A DNA stretch of 64,000 nt from Phylloscopus collybita (Eukaryota > Chordata > Aves > Passeriformes > Phylloscopidae). Shown here piece by piece: positions 35,401 through 48,023 of this stretch; position 1 is the stretch's first letter, and each line of letters begins with the position of its first letter. Where the stretch lies: contig JAJNNQ010000040.1 of NCBI GenBank assembly GCA_027886175.1, forward strand, positions 22,092,001-22,156,000. Reading direction: 5' to 3'. A program made the translations under genes and the position numbers. The notes under the pieces were generated by a model. It saw nothing but the letters and a program-made list of their open reading frames with translations. It searched no databases and was not told the origin of the DNA.

Positions 35401-38400
35401 TTAATAGGTTATGTTATAATCTTGCATGCAAGCTCCTACACAACTGGAAAATATTGGAAGCCACAGAAGCAAACAGTAACTAGTGATGTATCTTGCAATG
35501 CTCTAGAAACACAGATAATATTACGGATTGCCTGATGATGAGTTTTCAAGTGAACTAGAATTGCTGTGTCTGATTCTAAAGTGGGGGGCTAAATAGTTAA
35601 TTTTGTTCCCTTAGTTCAGCAATTCCCCATACTCCAAATAGTTTGAGAGTCTCAAATTACATAACTGCTCTGAGGCAATTGAAAAGCACTGAGATCTGAC
35701 CCATCCTCTCTTTTAGAATGCTGTTAGAGAAAAAACACTCTTTTAATTCATAGTAATAGAGTTTTGGAGACACATCTGAAGATACCTAAAGCTAAATATT
35801 ATGTATGTATCTGTCTGAATACTACTATTCAAGTCCAGGATCTAAATTAGAGACCAAATTGCTTTTCTCAATAAACATGACTTGCATAGGCTTTTTATGT
35901 ACACAGAATGAAGATTTACTATATTCTAACAAGTTGGAGACATTGATGCCACCTCTTGTATTTGTCTTTCAGCTTAGTAAAATATGATGCTCACTCTCAC
36001 CTGATCTTTTCTTTATTCGTCCTTTCATCTCTTGGGTTCTCTTTTCATCTTTATTATTTTGGTCCCACAAACGTTATGTTTAATAAGGTGCTTCTGCATA
36101 GCTAGAAAACCCTTATAAAAATCCAGTTGATACCGTTTCACAGTTCTGTTCTGCCAGTGCCAACATACTGTTTGCATCCTTTTGCATTTTCCATGTAGTG
36201 ATTCTTCTTCCATGCATGCCTTAAAATAGGTCATTGGTGTTTACATCAGCAGCAGTTTTAGACCTCATGGAGTAGTGCTGCCAGTTCAGCTGATCACAGG
36301 ATCATTCCATCTGAACTAACAGTTCATTGTCTGCCCTGTCATTATCCTATAAAATAAGATCCTCATTAGGACTTATTTCACTGTCACTGTCTCTTATTTT
36401 CCCACTTCTTTCTGCAGATCTTTATCTTTCACCACAAATGTTCCCCTGATTTCCAAGTGTCATTTATCTCAATCTGTGTAATTTTCATTGTGTCAGTCCC
36501 TAATCTTTCCTCCAGTATCCTTAGACAGGTTAGTCACAACCTCAGTGTTGTTCAGTCCCCTGTCCTCCTCAGCTTCCTTATGATTATCAGCAGAATTTGG
36601 ACCCTTCCAGAGAAAGATGCTTTGCTCTAATTATGAGTTGCTTTCCTGCCCATGTACAGCCCATACAGCTGAGAGATTCAAGCTTTCAATTTCTAATTTG
36701 CTTTATTCTCTCTGCTGCTCACAAGCAGGTGCTGCTTGGGAAATCAATGACAGCTCCACACATGAAGCAGCTGCAGGACTGAGCCTTTAATGAGTCTTTT
36801 CCATTCCTAATTTTTGTAAGCCAGCTCTAGCAGCAATCTAAAATAAATGATACATATTGATAATGAAACTGATGCAAGTGAACATTACTAGCAAATGGAA
36901 GGATTTAGAAAAGGAAGGAAAAGACAAAGACAAGTACCTTTTACAAAGTAATGTGGTCTACATTATTATGCCGGAATAGATAATTTCTTCTCTATAACTC
37001 ACCCTTGACCGACATACCACTGGCATTTAAAAGACTTCCCAATTACATTTGATATGTGATTTAGAGCATGATCACATCTGAATTGGGCCCAGAGATTCCC
37101 CCTGGCAGGTTCAGAAAATGTCTGGGGTTGATGGTTGTCTTGGCCCAACTCTGTTCCCACCATGTGTTGATAGAAGATCATTTCAATCTAGAGGAGTATC
37201 ATTTTAAAATGAGATTACATGACAAAAATAGATTATTTCAGGATTCAGTACCTTTTTGAAATTTCATGCTAGGTTTGTGTTTACTTAGAATGATGTTAAC
37301 CAGCAGTAACTTCACTACAGTACTACAATAACTAGAAACAGCTAATACTGCTCTTTCCCTTCCCAATAAATTACCTTTATATATTGGAGAAGAGTTATTT
37401 TCAAACTGCTGATATGCATTCAGGTGTGACTGCATGCCTCACCTGAGGGTTTTCTTTACCTTTTGTGTGATTTTTCAAGTGGAGCTATTTTCGACTCTGC
37501 CAAATTCTCCAAGTAGCACACAGCATAATGTATTTATGTAGAGTCTGTCTCTTGGGCAAGCTGAAGCGGTGGAAATTGCCCGGAGAAAATTGAAACCCTG
37601 ATAATTGATTTTGCTAGCTCTTAAAGTTTCAAAAGACTTGAATCTTGCCAAGAATAAATCAAAAACTGTTCAGTAGCAGACCATGGGGATTCCCTCCAGA
37701 TTCTTAGAGTGGTTTCCTTGCTACAATGCAGAAATTATATTCTTAGTGATGTAGATTAAGAATTAAATTATTTGCTTAAAATAGTTAAGTCTGTTGCCTA
37801 TTGGGGTTTTCTGTGTCAGCTAATTTGGCTGCTTTATTAAGTGCCATTGGTAGCCAAGATCTTTGAGCTCTGGAAGAAAAAGCGTTCAAACATTAGGTAT
37901 ATGACAAACCCTTCAGGCCATAAAATCTTATTAGAAAGCAAATCACAACCTTCCAACCCTTTTGAGATTGATGTGGAGCTAGGAAATCTGTAGAAAATTG
38001 ATGCAGTGTGGAATGCAAATATATTACTCCCCCTCCCTTCCTTTTTTTCACATTAACAGAGGACTAAACAGGAGAGAAATGATTCCCAAGAGACCACCAT
38101 GGAAAATGTCCTATTGGTCCTGGTGTTTACAAAGTTTCTATCAAAGTAAATTAAACCCAGTGGAGACTGCTCTTGACAAACTTTTCATTGGGAAATCATA
38201 GGACTCTCCCAACACTGGTTTACTTGTAGATGCCAATGGCAGAAAAACCCTGCCAGATTTAGCAGCCTTTTGACTTCTAGACCACTCCTCACATCACTAT
38301 GCTTCTGTGTCTCAAGACCCATTATGAGGGCTCTTTCTAAATTCAAATTATATGTTTTAAGTTTATAGGCATTTCTAAATTCTTCATCAACACTATACTT

Positions 38401-38493
38401 TCATTATATATTTTACATGCCTCCTTGTTACTGTATATTATCATGTTATATGTATATTATGGTCATATTTAAACAGAACAGATAAATTTTATT
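35401..38493. other. Intergenic, no gene seen
   Basis: No coding exons recognised. The stretch 37540-37760 is unique-looking and shares short words with 39178-39310 (see findings). Confidence 0.55.
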
Positions 38494-39095
38494 TCACAGA
38501 ATCACAGAATCATATAAGCATAGAATGGTTCAGAAGGGACCATCTAGTTCCAACCTCCCTGCCACAGGCAGGGACATCTTCCACTAGACTAGATTGTTGA
38601 AAACCCCATCCAGACTGAACACTTCCAGGAATGGGGCATTTACAACTTTTCTGGGCAACCTGTTCCATTGCCTCACCAACCTCACAGTAAAGAATTTCTT
38701 CCTCGTATCTTACCTAAATCTACCATCTCAGAGTCTGAAGCAATTTCCCCTTGTCCTATCGCTATCTGTCCATGTAAGAAGTCGTTCTTTCTCATTTTTA
38801 TAAGCTCCCTTTAAGTACTGGAAGGTTGCTATAAAGTTTCCCCAGATCTTCCCTGTTCCATGCTGAACAACCCGAACTCTCTCAGTATTTTTTCATAGGA
38901 GAGGTCCTCCCATGTTTTTGTGGCCTTGCTCTAGACTTGCTCCAAGAGGTCCACACCTTTTTTGTGCTGACTGGGCAGGTGGGGTCCTGCGAGGGCAGAA
39001 TAGAGGAGGAGAATCAACTTCCTTGGCCTGCTGGCCATGCTGCTTTTGATGCAGCCCAGGATGTGATGTGTTTGGTCTGCCAGTGATGTTTATAA
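38494..39095 (-). mobile_element. CR1 LINE, 3' portion
   Basis: About 600 bp of a chicken-repeat-1 non-LTR retrotransposon, 5' truncated. On the minus strand it runs from sequence for the end of the ORF2 region through the '...acttaaagggagc', 'gcgataggacaaggggaaat' and 'ggaacaggttgcccag' landmarks to 'ggttggaactagatggtccc' and the terminal ATTCTGTG-type tail. This is the standard avian architecture. It is moderately diverged and has no coding capacity. Confidence 0.93.
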
Positions 39096-39898
39096 TTGAC
39101 TGAAGCAGTGGTATTACAGCACGTGATTCTGTCCCTGCACACTATAATTTGAAAAACTTATATTTGTCAAAAAAGAAACCAAAAACTGTTCAGGAGGAAA
39201 GCCATGAAAAACTCATTCAGATTCTTAGAGAAGTTCCTGCACAAGAATAAAGAAAATATATCCTCACTGATAACACATGTGGCACTGAAGTAGCAGACCA
39301 TGGCAGTCCACTGAAGTCTGCATCCTTGTGTGTGACAGGACTGGGAATGCTAGTCTCCAAATTTTCTTCTGCTGCTGGCAAGAAGGGTCTCATGGAGCAG
39401 AGCAGCTGCAAGTTGCAGAGGGGTGCAGAGAGCCCTTTCCTTGCCAGTACAGAATGCAAGAGAACCTCTGCAACCTCTTTGCCTTCTGTCAAAATACTGA
39501 CCTGCAAGACAAATCAATCTGTATGGATTCCAGGGGCTATTAGGGCTTCTGCAGAAACTAAGTGTTCGTTTAGGTGGAAGAAGAGCTAAGGCTTGCCATT
39601 GTTTGTGGTGAAAAAGAAATTCTCAAAACTTTTTAAAGTTGTTTTAACAAACAAAGTGTTGCCTTCAGAGTCAGCATTTTTTAAAGCCCTTGAGCATTTG
39701 AGAGAAAGACTCTAAACATGAACCATCAGTCTTTCACCTAAACTATCCCATGGGACTGAGAAAGAAAACACAAAACTCCCAAAAGCAACATTAGCTGGAG
39801 GGAGTGAGGAGAGCAGGGAGCATCAGCAGGTGAGAGCTGAATGTTGCAGCTCTGGAAAATGGCCAAGGCAAACAGGGGAAAAGGTATATCAGAGGAAG
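39096..39898. other. Intergenic, no gene seen
   Basis: Unique-looking DNA with overlapping short frames on both strands around 39220-39590, none recognisable. Confidence 0.5.
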
Positions 39899-40100
39899 TG
39901 TCCTGGTTTAGGGCAAAATTGAGAGGGAACCCTCAGAGATAGGAAGGAAACCCAAAATCTTGAATAACATTGATTTAATGATGAATTTGTTCTTCCATTT
40001 GATAAAGCTGAATACATTTAATATTATATAGAGCAAATGACAAATACAGGTAGAATTTTTTTCCTCCCCTGGGAAGTCTATCCTTCAATAGATTTATGCT
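39899..40100 (+). mobile_element. LTR-like fragment (endogenous retrovirus), tentative
   Basis: Begins tgtcctggtttagggcaaaa, the common start of avian ERV LTRs, and continues with matching A/G-rich sequence (ggaaggaaacccaaaa). No matching CCAGGACA-type 3' end is found downstream, so it is truncated. The right boundary is a guess. Confidence 0.45.
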
Positions 40101-42200
40101 GATGATTATTATGTTTAATCCAGAAATAGACTGTTTGTGATATTCCCTATGACCCCTGTGGAAATGCCACTGTGAAACAAAGAGAGGGTAGGGCTATTGA
40201 TATGCAATCCAGCTCATAGCTGAACACACCTGTAAAATAAACTCAGTTTTGTTCCTGCAAATTCTCAAAGAGTCATCTAGCTTTAATGTAAGGAAGGTAC
40301 ATTTCTCCTCTTTCTCGTGTATTGGGGAATAATTTCCTTCTCTTCCCCAAAACAGGGACATGAAATGCCTAAAACATTGCAAAAGCTGAAACCTCAGACA
40401 CTGTGCAGGCTTCACAGGAAGCATTTTCAGTCCACTCTCTCCTGAGCTGACCACATGTAACCATCCCAGCACGCAGAGTCCAAGTGCCAGTCAGTTGGTT
40501 GTCCTCAGCATGTAAATTGCCTGCATGGCAGTTTCAACACACTTCTTTAAATTTCTCTGCCTGAGTTTCCCTTTCCATTCCTAAGATGGTTATTTCAATT
40601 CACAGCCCAAAATCCAGCAGATCCCTTTTAATCTTCTGAAGCTACACCCACATACTCCCCACAAACTTAGTAATACTGATTTTATCTGTGTCTTTCTACT
40701 TCCTGACTCTACCACAGACTGTTTTATTTATTTGCATATTTAGGAACAACTCAGAATATATAGCTTTGTACTACTCATAGCTGATTTTTGTAATGATGAT
40801 CCCAACTAATTTCCTGTTATCTGTACACTCTGATGTCTCAGGGACATGACCAAGTTCACAGTGCCCAGTGAGTCCCATCATGTAATTTGAGTCATGATAA
40901 GGGTTCCCATGCATGCTGTCAGGCTGTTGCAAAAATGAGCTGACACGTAATAGCTTTAACCCCAGTGAAAGAGAGCAAAGCTGAGCCTGTCTTGCCTTGT
41001 GTTTGCCAAGGAGTGAGAATATGCCAGAGTAAGTTTCTGCAGCTCAGCTGTTACTTAGCTCCTTGGTAGCTCAGTTGTGCATTTTGATCTCAAAGCTGAT
41101 TTTATTTCAAAAGAAAAATGAATGGGGACTGAAACAGGAGAATTCTTCAGTCAAATCAGAAGAAGCACAAAGAGCCCATACAAACACTCTTATCTTTACT
41201 GATATTCTGGTGTCTCACACTGCCCTGTCACAAACATCCCCAGATTTTTATCTTCTCTCAAAACACATCCAGCCAGTTTCCAACCTTCTCCAAAAGATTT
41301 CCTGCAGAAGTGCCTGACCTTGCAAGCTCATTCTTTTTCATTACCCCTAAATCATATCTTCCTTAGGAATACTATCAAGCCGCCACCAGTGTCTGAAGAA
41401 AATTGGAAGAACTGATTTTCCCTGAAGCCACAATGCCCATGAATCCCCTGATTATAGGAGATGCCTTTTCCAAGTAGAGAAATAAAACTAAGGGAGAAAC
41501 CACCTCAAGTGTGAATTTTTTGCCTCACCGTCTCCACAAATATAGCAAGACCTTTAGTCCTCTCCATAAAAGTCTGGGATGCTGCTAACACATGGACTAT
41601 TTCTGAGCTGGTACTTCTCAATACTGAGCTGCCCAGTACTGCTTTCTCTGACATCCCTTGTAAATCAGGCACAAAGCTGGTTCTTGTCTTGCCACGGATC
41701 GGTTTGAAGGCTTACTCCAAATTATTATAGTATACATTTGTTTTGCTGCCTTTTGTTCTGAGCCTCTTTGTTTTTTGCTGGAGACCAAGTCCCATTTCTC
41801 TTCTCATAGCCCAGGCTGCCACTTCCACTACCAGCCTTTCTCCATTGTTTGCATATCTGTGCATTAAACTGACCTACATCTCCTTCTAGGGAGTGGGTAG
41901 CAGCAGATGGTGCTCAGGCGATACGGCGTCTCAAGATGGTGCTTGAGGGGCTTGTGGGTCACAGAAGTGGGGAATGCTGGTTCCTGCATGAGCAGCGTGC
42001 AGCTGAGCTCCCTGGGGAGTGCTCTGCTTGTTTGTATAAACAACTTTGGGCCAACATGAGCCGTCAGGGTCACATGCAGAAAGTAGGTCAGGCAGGTTAT
42101 CCTGGCTGCAGTGTTTGCTTGGGAGCTGCTGGGATCAGGGGGGCAGCTTCACCACTCACCTCTTTTAGCATTGCTGCCTTAATGAAAAAGTTGGTCAGTT
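40101..42200. other. Intergenic, no gene seen
   Basis: No coding exon recognised. A weak MIR-like block (cctgagtttcccttt and flanks) lies at about 40530-40600. Confidence 0.5.
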
Positions 42201-42204
42201 CAAC

Positions 42205-42597
42205 AGAGGAGCACCTTGGTGGCTGGCAGTGGAGCACTTGTCCTGTGAGGAGAGGTTGGATGTTCAGCCTGGAACAAGGACTGCTTTGGAGGAGATGATC
42301 GAGAAGATAGAGATAGGGTCTCCATAGGAGTGTAAAGCGGGAAGACAAGGCGCAATAGGCACAAGCTGAACAAGAGAAATTAAGGCTAGCTAGAAAGAGA
42401 AACTTTTTCAGTGCCATGACAGTCAAGCCAGATAACAGGCTTCCCAGGAAGGTCATGCAGTCTCTATCCATGGAGGTTTTAAAGACTAATTTAAAGCCAA
42501 GAGACCTAGTCTGAGATCACAGCTGAGCTTCCTTCAAGCAAGAGTTTGAACTAAAGACGTCCTGTGGTTTCTTCCAGCCAGTGAGACTATGATTAAA
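42205..42597 (+). mobile_element. CR1 LINE, 3' portion, older copy
   Basis: Plus-strand CR1 3' end, more diverged than the 38.5-kb copy. Landmarks in order: 'tgaggagaggttggatgttc' near 42245-42264, an 'aagaga..ttaaggctag' segment, 'aggcttcccaggaaggtcat', 'tatccatggaggttttaaag', and the end 'gtggtttcttccagccagtg' then agactatgatta. It lies in inverted orientation to the copy at 38494-39095. Confidence 0.85.
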
Positions 42598-42599
42598 AA

Positions 42600-43880
42600 T
42601 CAATCTGTTTTTAACAAATGCCTCCCAAATCCCAGGCTGCAAAGGGAAGTCACAGCTGGGAGTTCACATTATGGAAATCCATCCCAGTCTTTGTGGTAGA
42701 CATAGAAAACTTCAACTCCGTTCGATCAATCCATAGTCAATACAAACAAATTTCACATAGCACAATGCCTCAAGTCATTGAGGGATTAAGACTTAAATTT
42801 GAAGGGTAGCAGCTGTATGTGTCCTTCCTTTATTTTCTCTTTCTGAGGGCCCAAGTCTCTAATCTCTCATGCTATCTCTGTCAGAGCAGGGAATAGCCAA
42901 CATAGCTGGCTCATGCTGCCAGCCAGCAGGCAGCTTCCCCTGCGCCTATCAGAGACAGTCCCTGCACAGTGCACACTCAGCCCCTGCACTGTTTGCTCCT
43001 CCTGTGTCATTTTGTCCTTCCCTCCTCACTTGGTCTTCCCGTCCCTCTTCCCTCAGTGGCAGGATTACAGAACCAGTGGCCTGTTGTTGGCGTGCCCTTG
43101 TCTGAGCTTTCTGCCCGACCTTTTTCCTCTGCTCAGCTCTTCTCTTTGCTCCGGTAAGTCTGATGAACAGCTTCGCTGCTGTCACTGCTTTGGTGACATG
43201 GCACAAGGGCTTTAGTGTAAGTACTCCCCTTTGGGACCGTCAACCTGCATTTTCTAGGAACAACCCTAGGAAAGTCTGGGCACCACGTGACATCTGAGGA
43301 AAACAGGGAGGTATCCAAGGTTGTTGGTGAAAGTAAGAAATTCTTAAGCGTGATCAGAGAAATTTAAGATTACTTTGGTAGGGCTTGTGTTGAATTGAGA
43401 CTGGGGGCCTTGGGTGGTCTGCTACAACAGTCAGTGGTCAAGATTCAGGTGCCACATGAGAGGTGAGGCAGGAGGCTTCAGAAAGCCTCCAAGTCTGGTT
43501 CTGAGCCTGTGTGGAAAACTGCCACAAAACCTCCAAACTTTTGTTCAGTTTTGTACTAGAAAATTGTGCCTAAATCATAAAGCTATTCAAATGCAGTGAG
43601 TAGCTGATACAGCTGGTATTACCTCTGCTTTCTAACACACAGGGCAGTGTCTATCTAGACTGTAAGAAGATACTTGTATTTTTCTGGAGGGCAATAGGAG
43701 TTACAGTAGCAGCAGCAATTCCAGAATTTGATGTTTGCTGATTTGAGGTGTCACTGCAGACCTATCTGGTGTTATATAAAGATTAAAAAAAAAATCAGAT
43801 TTTATCAGTGTGTAAAGCTTTGTTTTAGAGAAATGTGTGTGTATGTGAACTTTGAGCATAAAGTGCTAAATAACATCACC
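42600..43880. other. Intergenic, with an exon-like segment
   Basis: No recognised coding sequence. An exon-like interval at 43057-43153 is bounded by a strong acceptor and donor and is reported as a finding. Confidence 0.5.
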
Positions 43881-43918
43881 CATTTTAGAAGAGCTTAAAA
43901 TAGCCCCTGGCTGCAGAG

Positions 43919-44067
43919 CAGGTGCCATGTGTCCTTCTGCTGAATACATGGGGATGCAAAAGCTAAATATAGACCAGTCTGTAAACCCTCTAGATGTTCA
44001 AGCTGCAAGAAGGAAATCAGGAAGCAAACCCCATGAGAAGGAAGGGGAAGCACACTGTTTATAAAAG
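43919..44067 (+). promoter_or_regulatory. Candidate muscle-type promoter, possibly for TXLNB
   Basis: An ordered cluster: two E-boxes (CAGGTG 43919-43924 and CATGTG 43926-43931), a perfect MEF2 consensus CTAAATATAG (43963-43972), and a canonical TATA box TATAAAAG (44060-44067). This combination is typical of striated-muscle promoters. The next gene downstream on the same strand is TXLNB, a muscle protein whose first coding exon (4 kb away) begins at a splice acceptor, so an upstream leader exon must exist. I found no compelling splice donor just downstream, which leaves the link unproven. Confidence 0.4.
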
Positions 44068-44129
44068 ATAAACAAAACTCTGTGACAGTCTTCAAGGCAG
44101 CCTGCCAGACAAGCTAAGAAGAAGATGTT

Positions 44130-47100
44130 TAATTTGTGTTTTGTTCATGCCAGGGGTGTGCCTGGGCAGCAGTATTAGCTCCCAGCAGTGCGAGATGTGG
44201 GCTGGCACACCCCAGCACAGGGACAGTTTTCCCAGCAGCAGTGGGACGGCTGTTGCAGCTCTGCTAAATCAGTCATTGGCCCTTGCCTACTGACCTTTTA
44301 CTTTGGAAATACTGGCTGTTTTCAAAGCACGGTGAAGGCAAATTGTGCTGTAAATGTGAAATATTAAGGGATATAGTTGCAGAAAAACAAACTCAGCATG
44401 TAACCAGACTGATCTGAAGCACACACCTTTTGCTGTTGCCTCTGGCTGCAGCTGTGGCTATGCTGTGTGTTCAACTATGCTGAAAGCTCCACCTCTGTCC
44501 TGAGTTATCCCAAGTTCTTAACAGAGGAAAGAGAATGGAGAAGAGTCTTTCTCATAGTGGGGAGGCAGCAGCACGCTCTGTCTCTTTGGGGGTGTTTCCC
44601 ACTGAAGGAGAGGAGGACCACAGTGACTATTTGTAGGCAGCAACCACAAGTGTTAAGTTTCCATCCAAAACACCAGGGCCAAGAAAGGTGTTGATCTCAC
44701 AGCTGTGGAACAGGTCCAGGATTTGAGAATGTGGGAGGAAAAGAGTAAACAAGATGCAATGCTCAGACTTAGTCAGACTGGTCAGTCCTCTCTCTTGGCA
44801 TAAAACAGGATAAGGTTGTTTTGGAAATTCAGGTACCTGGGGGCAACAGTAATGGTAATAGGAGTTGCGAAACTGAAGAGGTGGCCAGTCTAAAATTGGG
44901 CAAGTCTAAAAAACCAAGGAAATCCTCTTCTGGACTCAGTCATCTAATTTTTAGGCATTACTGTGTTTAAGATAAAGTGTAATGTAAATACTTTAGGTCA
45001 TGCTGAAATTGGCACCGAAAGTCTTTTATGGCCTGATAAGGGAGAATTCCTTGTGTACATCAAGGTTAAGCAGGCTGGAGTACAAGAGAGAACTGGGCCC
45101 AACTGCAGTAAAAACTCCTGGTATCAAAGGCTGTAAGCAGGCAACTCTCAGATGCTGTGACTCCCTCAACACAAACTGCAGCACTGTGGAAGCTGTAGTG
45201 CAAAACAAGGTACAGAAGTCTTCACAGGCACTGTGTTTGTGCTGGAAAGCAGTTCAGACCTCTGGTTTAACCTGAGGAAGAACAAAATAAAACATTGGGA
45301 TATTTATTTTTGTGTGTATTACAACCCCCAGTATTACCCAGCAGGTGGGCAATTTTGGGTTAGAAGTTCATTGCTAGGTATTTCTGGGGTTCCTGCCTAA
45401 TCACCATTCTGGGCTGGTGGATGGAAACTCAGCAGATGTGAATTGCCATGGTTTCAGACTGATTATAACTAATCCCTTTCTAGCCAGGAAAGTATGTTAG
45501 GGAAGATTTCCTGCAAGCCAGCTTGTAAACATCTTGTGTCCTTGATTCTAATTATCCAGTTTCTCTTTCATTCACCCATGTTTTTCTCTTGTTACTGAGA
45601 CACATGCACAGATCAGTTGCCAGTGTGGATTTAAAGCCTACAGTATCTGGAGACGGGCTTTGTGATTCACATAAGAGGAAACCTTTAGCAAGACAGTGCT
45701 GGATGATGAGTGATGAAGTTGGGAGGCAGCCAAGGGAGAGAGTTGGGGTACAGAAAAAACATCGACTTGAGCCTTCTTACAAAAAGGGGGAGATAGAAAA
45801 TAAATTAATATTCAGAAATATTTGGAGCATTTTGCAGTCCCGCTCTCCCTCTGTGGTGAAAATATTATAAAAATAGCTATTTTAAGTGGGGATATACTTT
45901 CTGAGAGTTTTGTTCTGCCTAAATAAGAGCTGGTAGTCCTGGGTTTTCTAGCTGATTGATTGCCAACTGCCAATTAGCTCAAATTAATGATTGCAACAGT
46001 AAACACTAGCCTGAACATGTCAGAGATAAACATGTATTTTGTGGAGTGTCTAGCTTAGCTTTTACAATACCCTTACTGACCTTGAATTAGTTGGCAGTCA
46101 ATTAACTCTAGTTAAAAAAAAATCACAAACAGGAGGCTAACATTTGGGCTATCTAGAATTATTTACTTAAGTTGCTCATATAGGGTCTAATTTTTCAATG
46201 TAAATTAAACTCAATATGACATCAAATCAGATTGATATAATGTTACAATCATTTTGCAGTGATACAATGACTATGCTACAAGGAGTAAGGAAAGAATGGG
46301 GTGCAATTGTGTGACAGGTCTGTGAGACCAGGTCCCAATGCATTCCTGAGCCATTTCTGCTGGCAAGTTGTATCTAAGGGTTGGACTGCAGAGACATGGA
46401 TTTATAGCTAACAGTTTTCAAGTGCTTCCTGAGCCCACTCAAAGCTTTCAATTATTTGCTTGAGAGATGATAACTCATTTGACTATCTTATCTGAAAGCC
46501 CGGTCATATAGCTAGAAAATCAAATCTTGAAAAATGTTACCTTAGTGATGGCCATCATTGCACTTCCAAACATCACTTTGACTGTGGGGAGTTTAAGAAC
46601 ACTGAGTCATTTATTACAGTAAATGACATCTCTCTTCTCATATAATGCCTTTGGTCGTGTTAGTTTACAATTTTGAAAGCTGTAGAAATTTAGACACTAT
46701 AGAAAATATGTATGTTACAGCCTGTTTGAACAAGGAGCAAAATTCTTCCCAGTTAGCTCCGTGTTTTCAAAGTCTTTTAAAAAATAAGAAAGCAACCACT
46801 TCACATGCTGGAAAGAACCAACGAAGCAAGCTTCTTCCCCTCTTTCTTCCCCACTGGCACCATTGTAAATCATATCATTAAGGAGAGGAAAAAAAATCAG
46901 TCAGGAAAAGAGAGAGAAAGGATTCATGGCTGGAAATAGTACAGAGTCTGCATTCAAGCAGCAGTGGGAGTTAGTTGCAGATCAAAGTCCAGCTGTGCAC
47001 CCCACACCTCTGCACTACTTCATGAGGGGAACATGGAGGTGCCAGCAGCCTCTCCCTCTGAGAGGGAAGGGGCCTTCACTACTCTGAGTTTTCCTGGTGC

Positions 47101-48009
47101 CCAGGATGCTCTTGCTGACAACCTCATTACCAGGTCCTGGGTAAGGCGGAGCAGGAACACAGACATGTTGGGGGCTCTCTACTTGCCTGGCTGAGTGCAG
47201 CTGCTCAAGAATGCGAGAAGGCAAAAGCTTCCTTTTGCAAACTGGGAATAAATTAGCTGAAATTCACCCCACAAAACACCATGGACTATCAAACCATGTT
47301 ATGTGTGGTTGGGTTTATTTCACCGTGATTTATTCTGTAGTTTGTACTTTGTCAAAGAAGCTGTCAGCAGCACACAGCATGTACAAGAGAAAGGTGGTTT
47401 AGAGCTGTTTATCTTATTCTTTGCTATTATTTTGATGGTACGAAACCATGTCTCTTGTAGATCAAGCACCATGCTGGGCTTTCCAAGGGCACAGTGCAAT
47501 TTTCAGTGCACCAGTTTCATTTAAAATATTTTTCATGATTATTGACTTAAGATGTGCCAACAGGAGACAAACGGGAAGTGAAATCAATGAAGCTCTGAAG
47601 TGAAGCTGCCCATATCGGTAGCCAGTGTTGCAGACAAACAGATCAAGGAAAGTAAACATGTGGCAAATATTTTAGTCAAAGAGGAAAATGGTATAAGTGA
47701 CTGGGGTGTCATTTCATGTGTTATTGTTGGCAGTGGGAATAAGAGGTTTTCATTTGTAAGTGTTAGATTTGGGTAGGCTTTTCTCTTGGAAAGTATATAA
47801 TTCGCTTTCCTCCTTGCAGGCAAATCACCTTGGTTATTTATCTAAGTGTGACGTATTTGACAAACCAGAGCCAATGGACAAGCTGCCATCCCAAATTTCA
47901 CACAAAATCACTCACATGCTGGCCAAGCTTTGGGAACAGCTTGATGGCTAATTCTTTATATGGCTAATTCTATGCCTTTAAATTAACCCGTCATTTGTAT
48001 TTCTGTCAG
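44130..48009. other. Region upstream of the first TXLNB coding exon
   Basis: Presumed 5' intron or proximal promoter region of TXLNB. No coding exon recognised. A good acceptor-like sequence (cgctttcctccttgcag) ends at 47819, but no consensus donor follows. An imperfect inverted repeat spans about 45961-46105. Confidence 0.5.
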
Positions 48010-48023
48010 GTGCTGCACCAAGC

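Noticed and set aside
47820..47951. Exon-like segment after a strong acceptor (cctccttgcag)
   Set aside because: No consensus donor follows, the frame is closed soon after, and it does not resemble any taxilin sequence.
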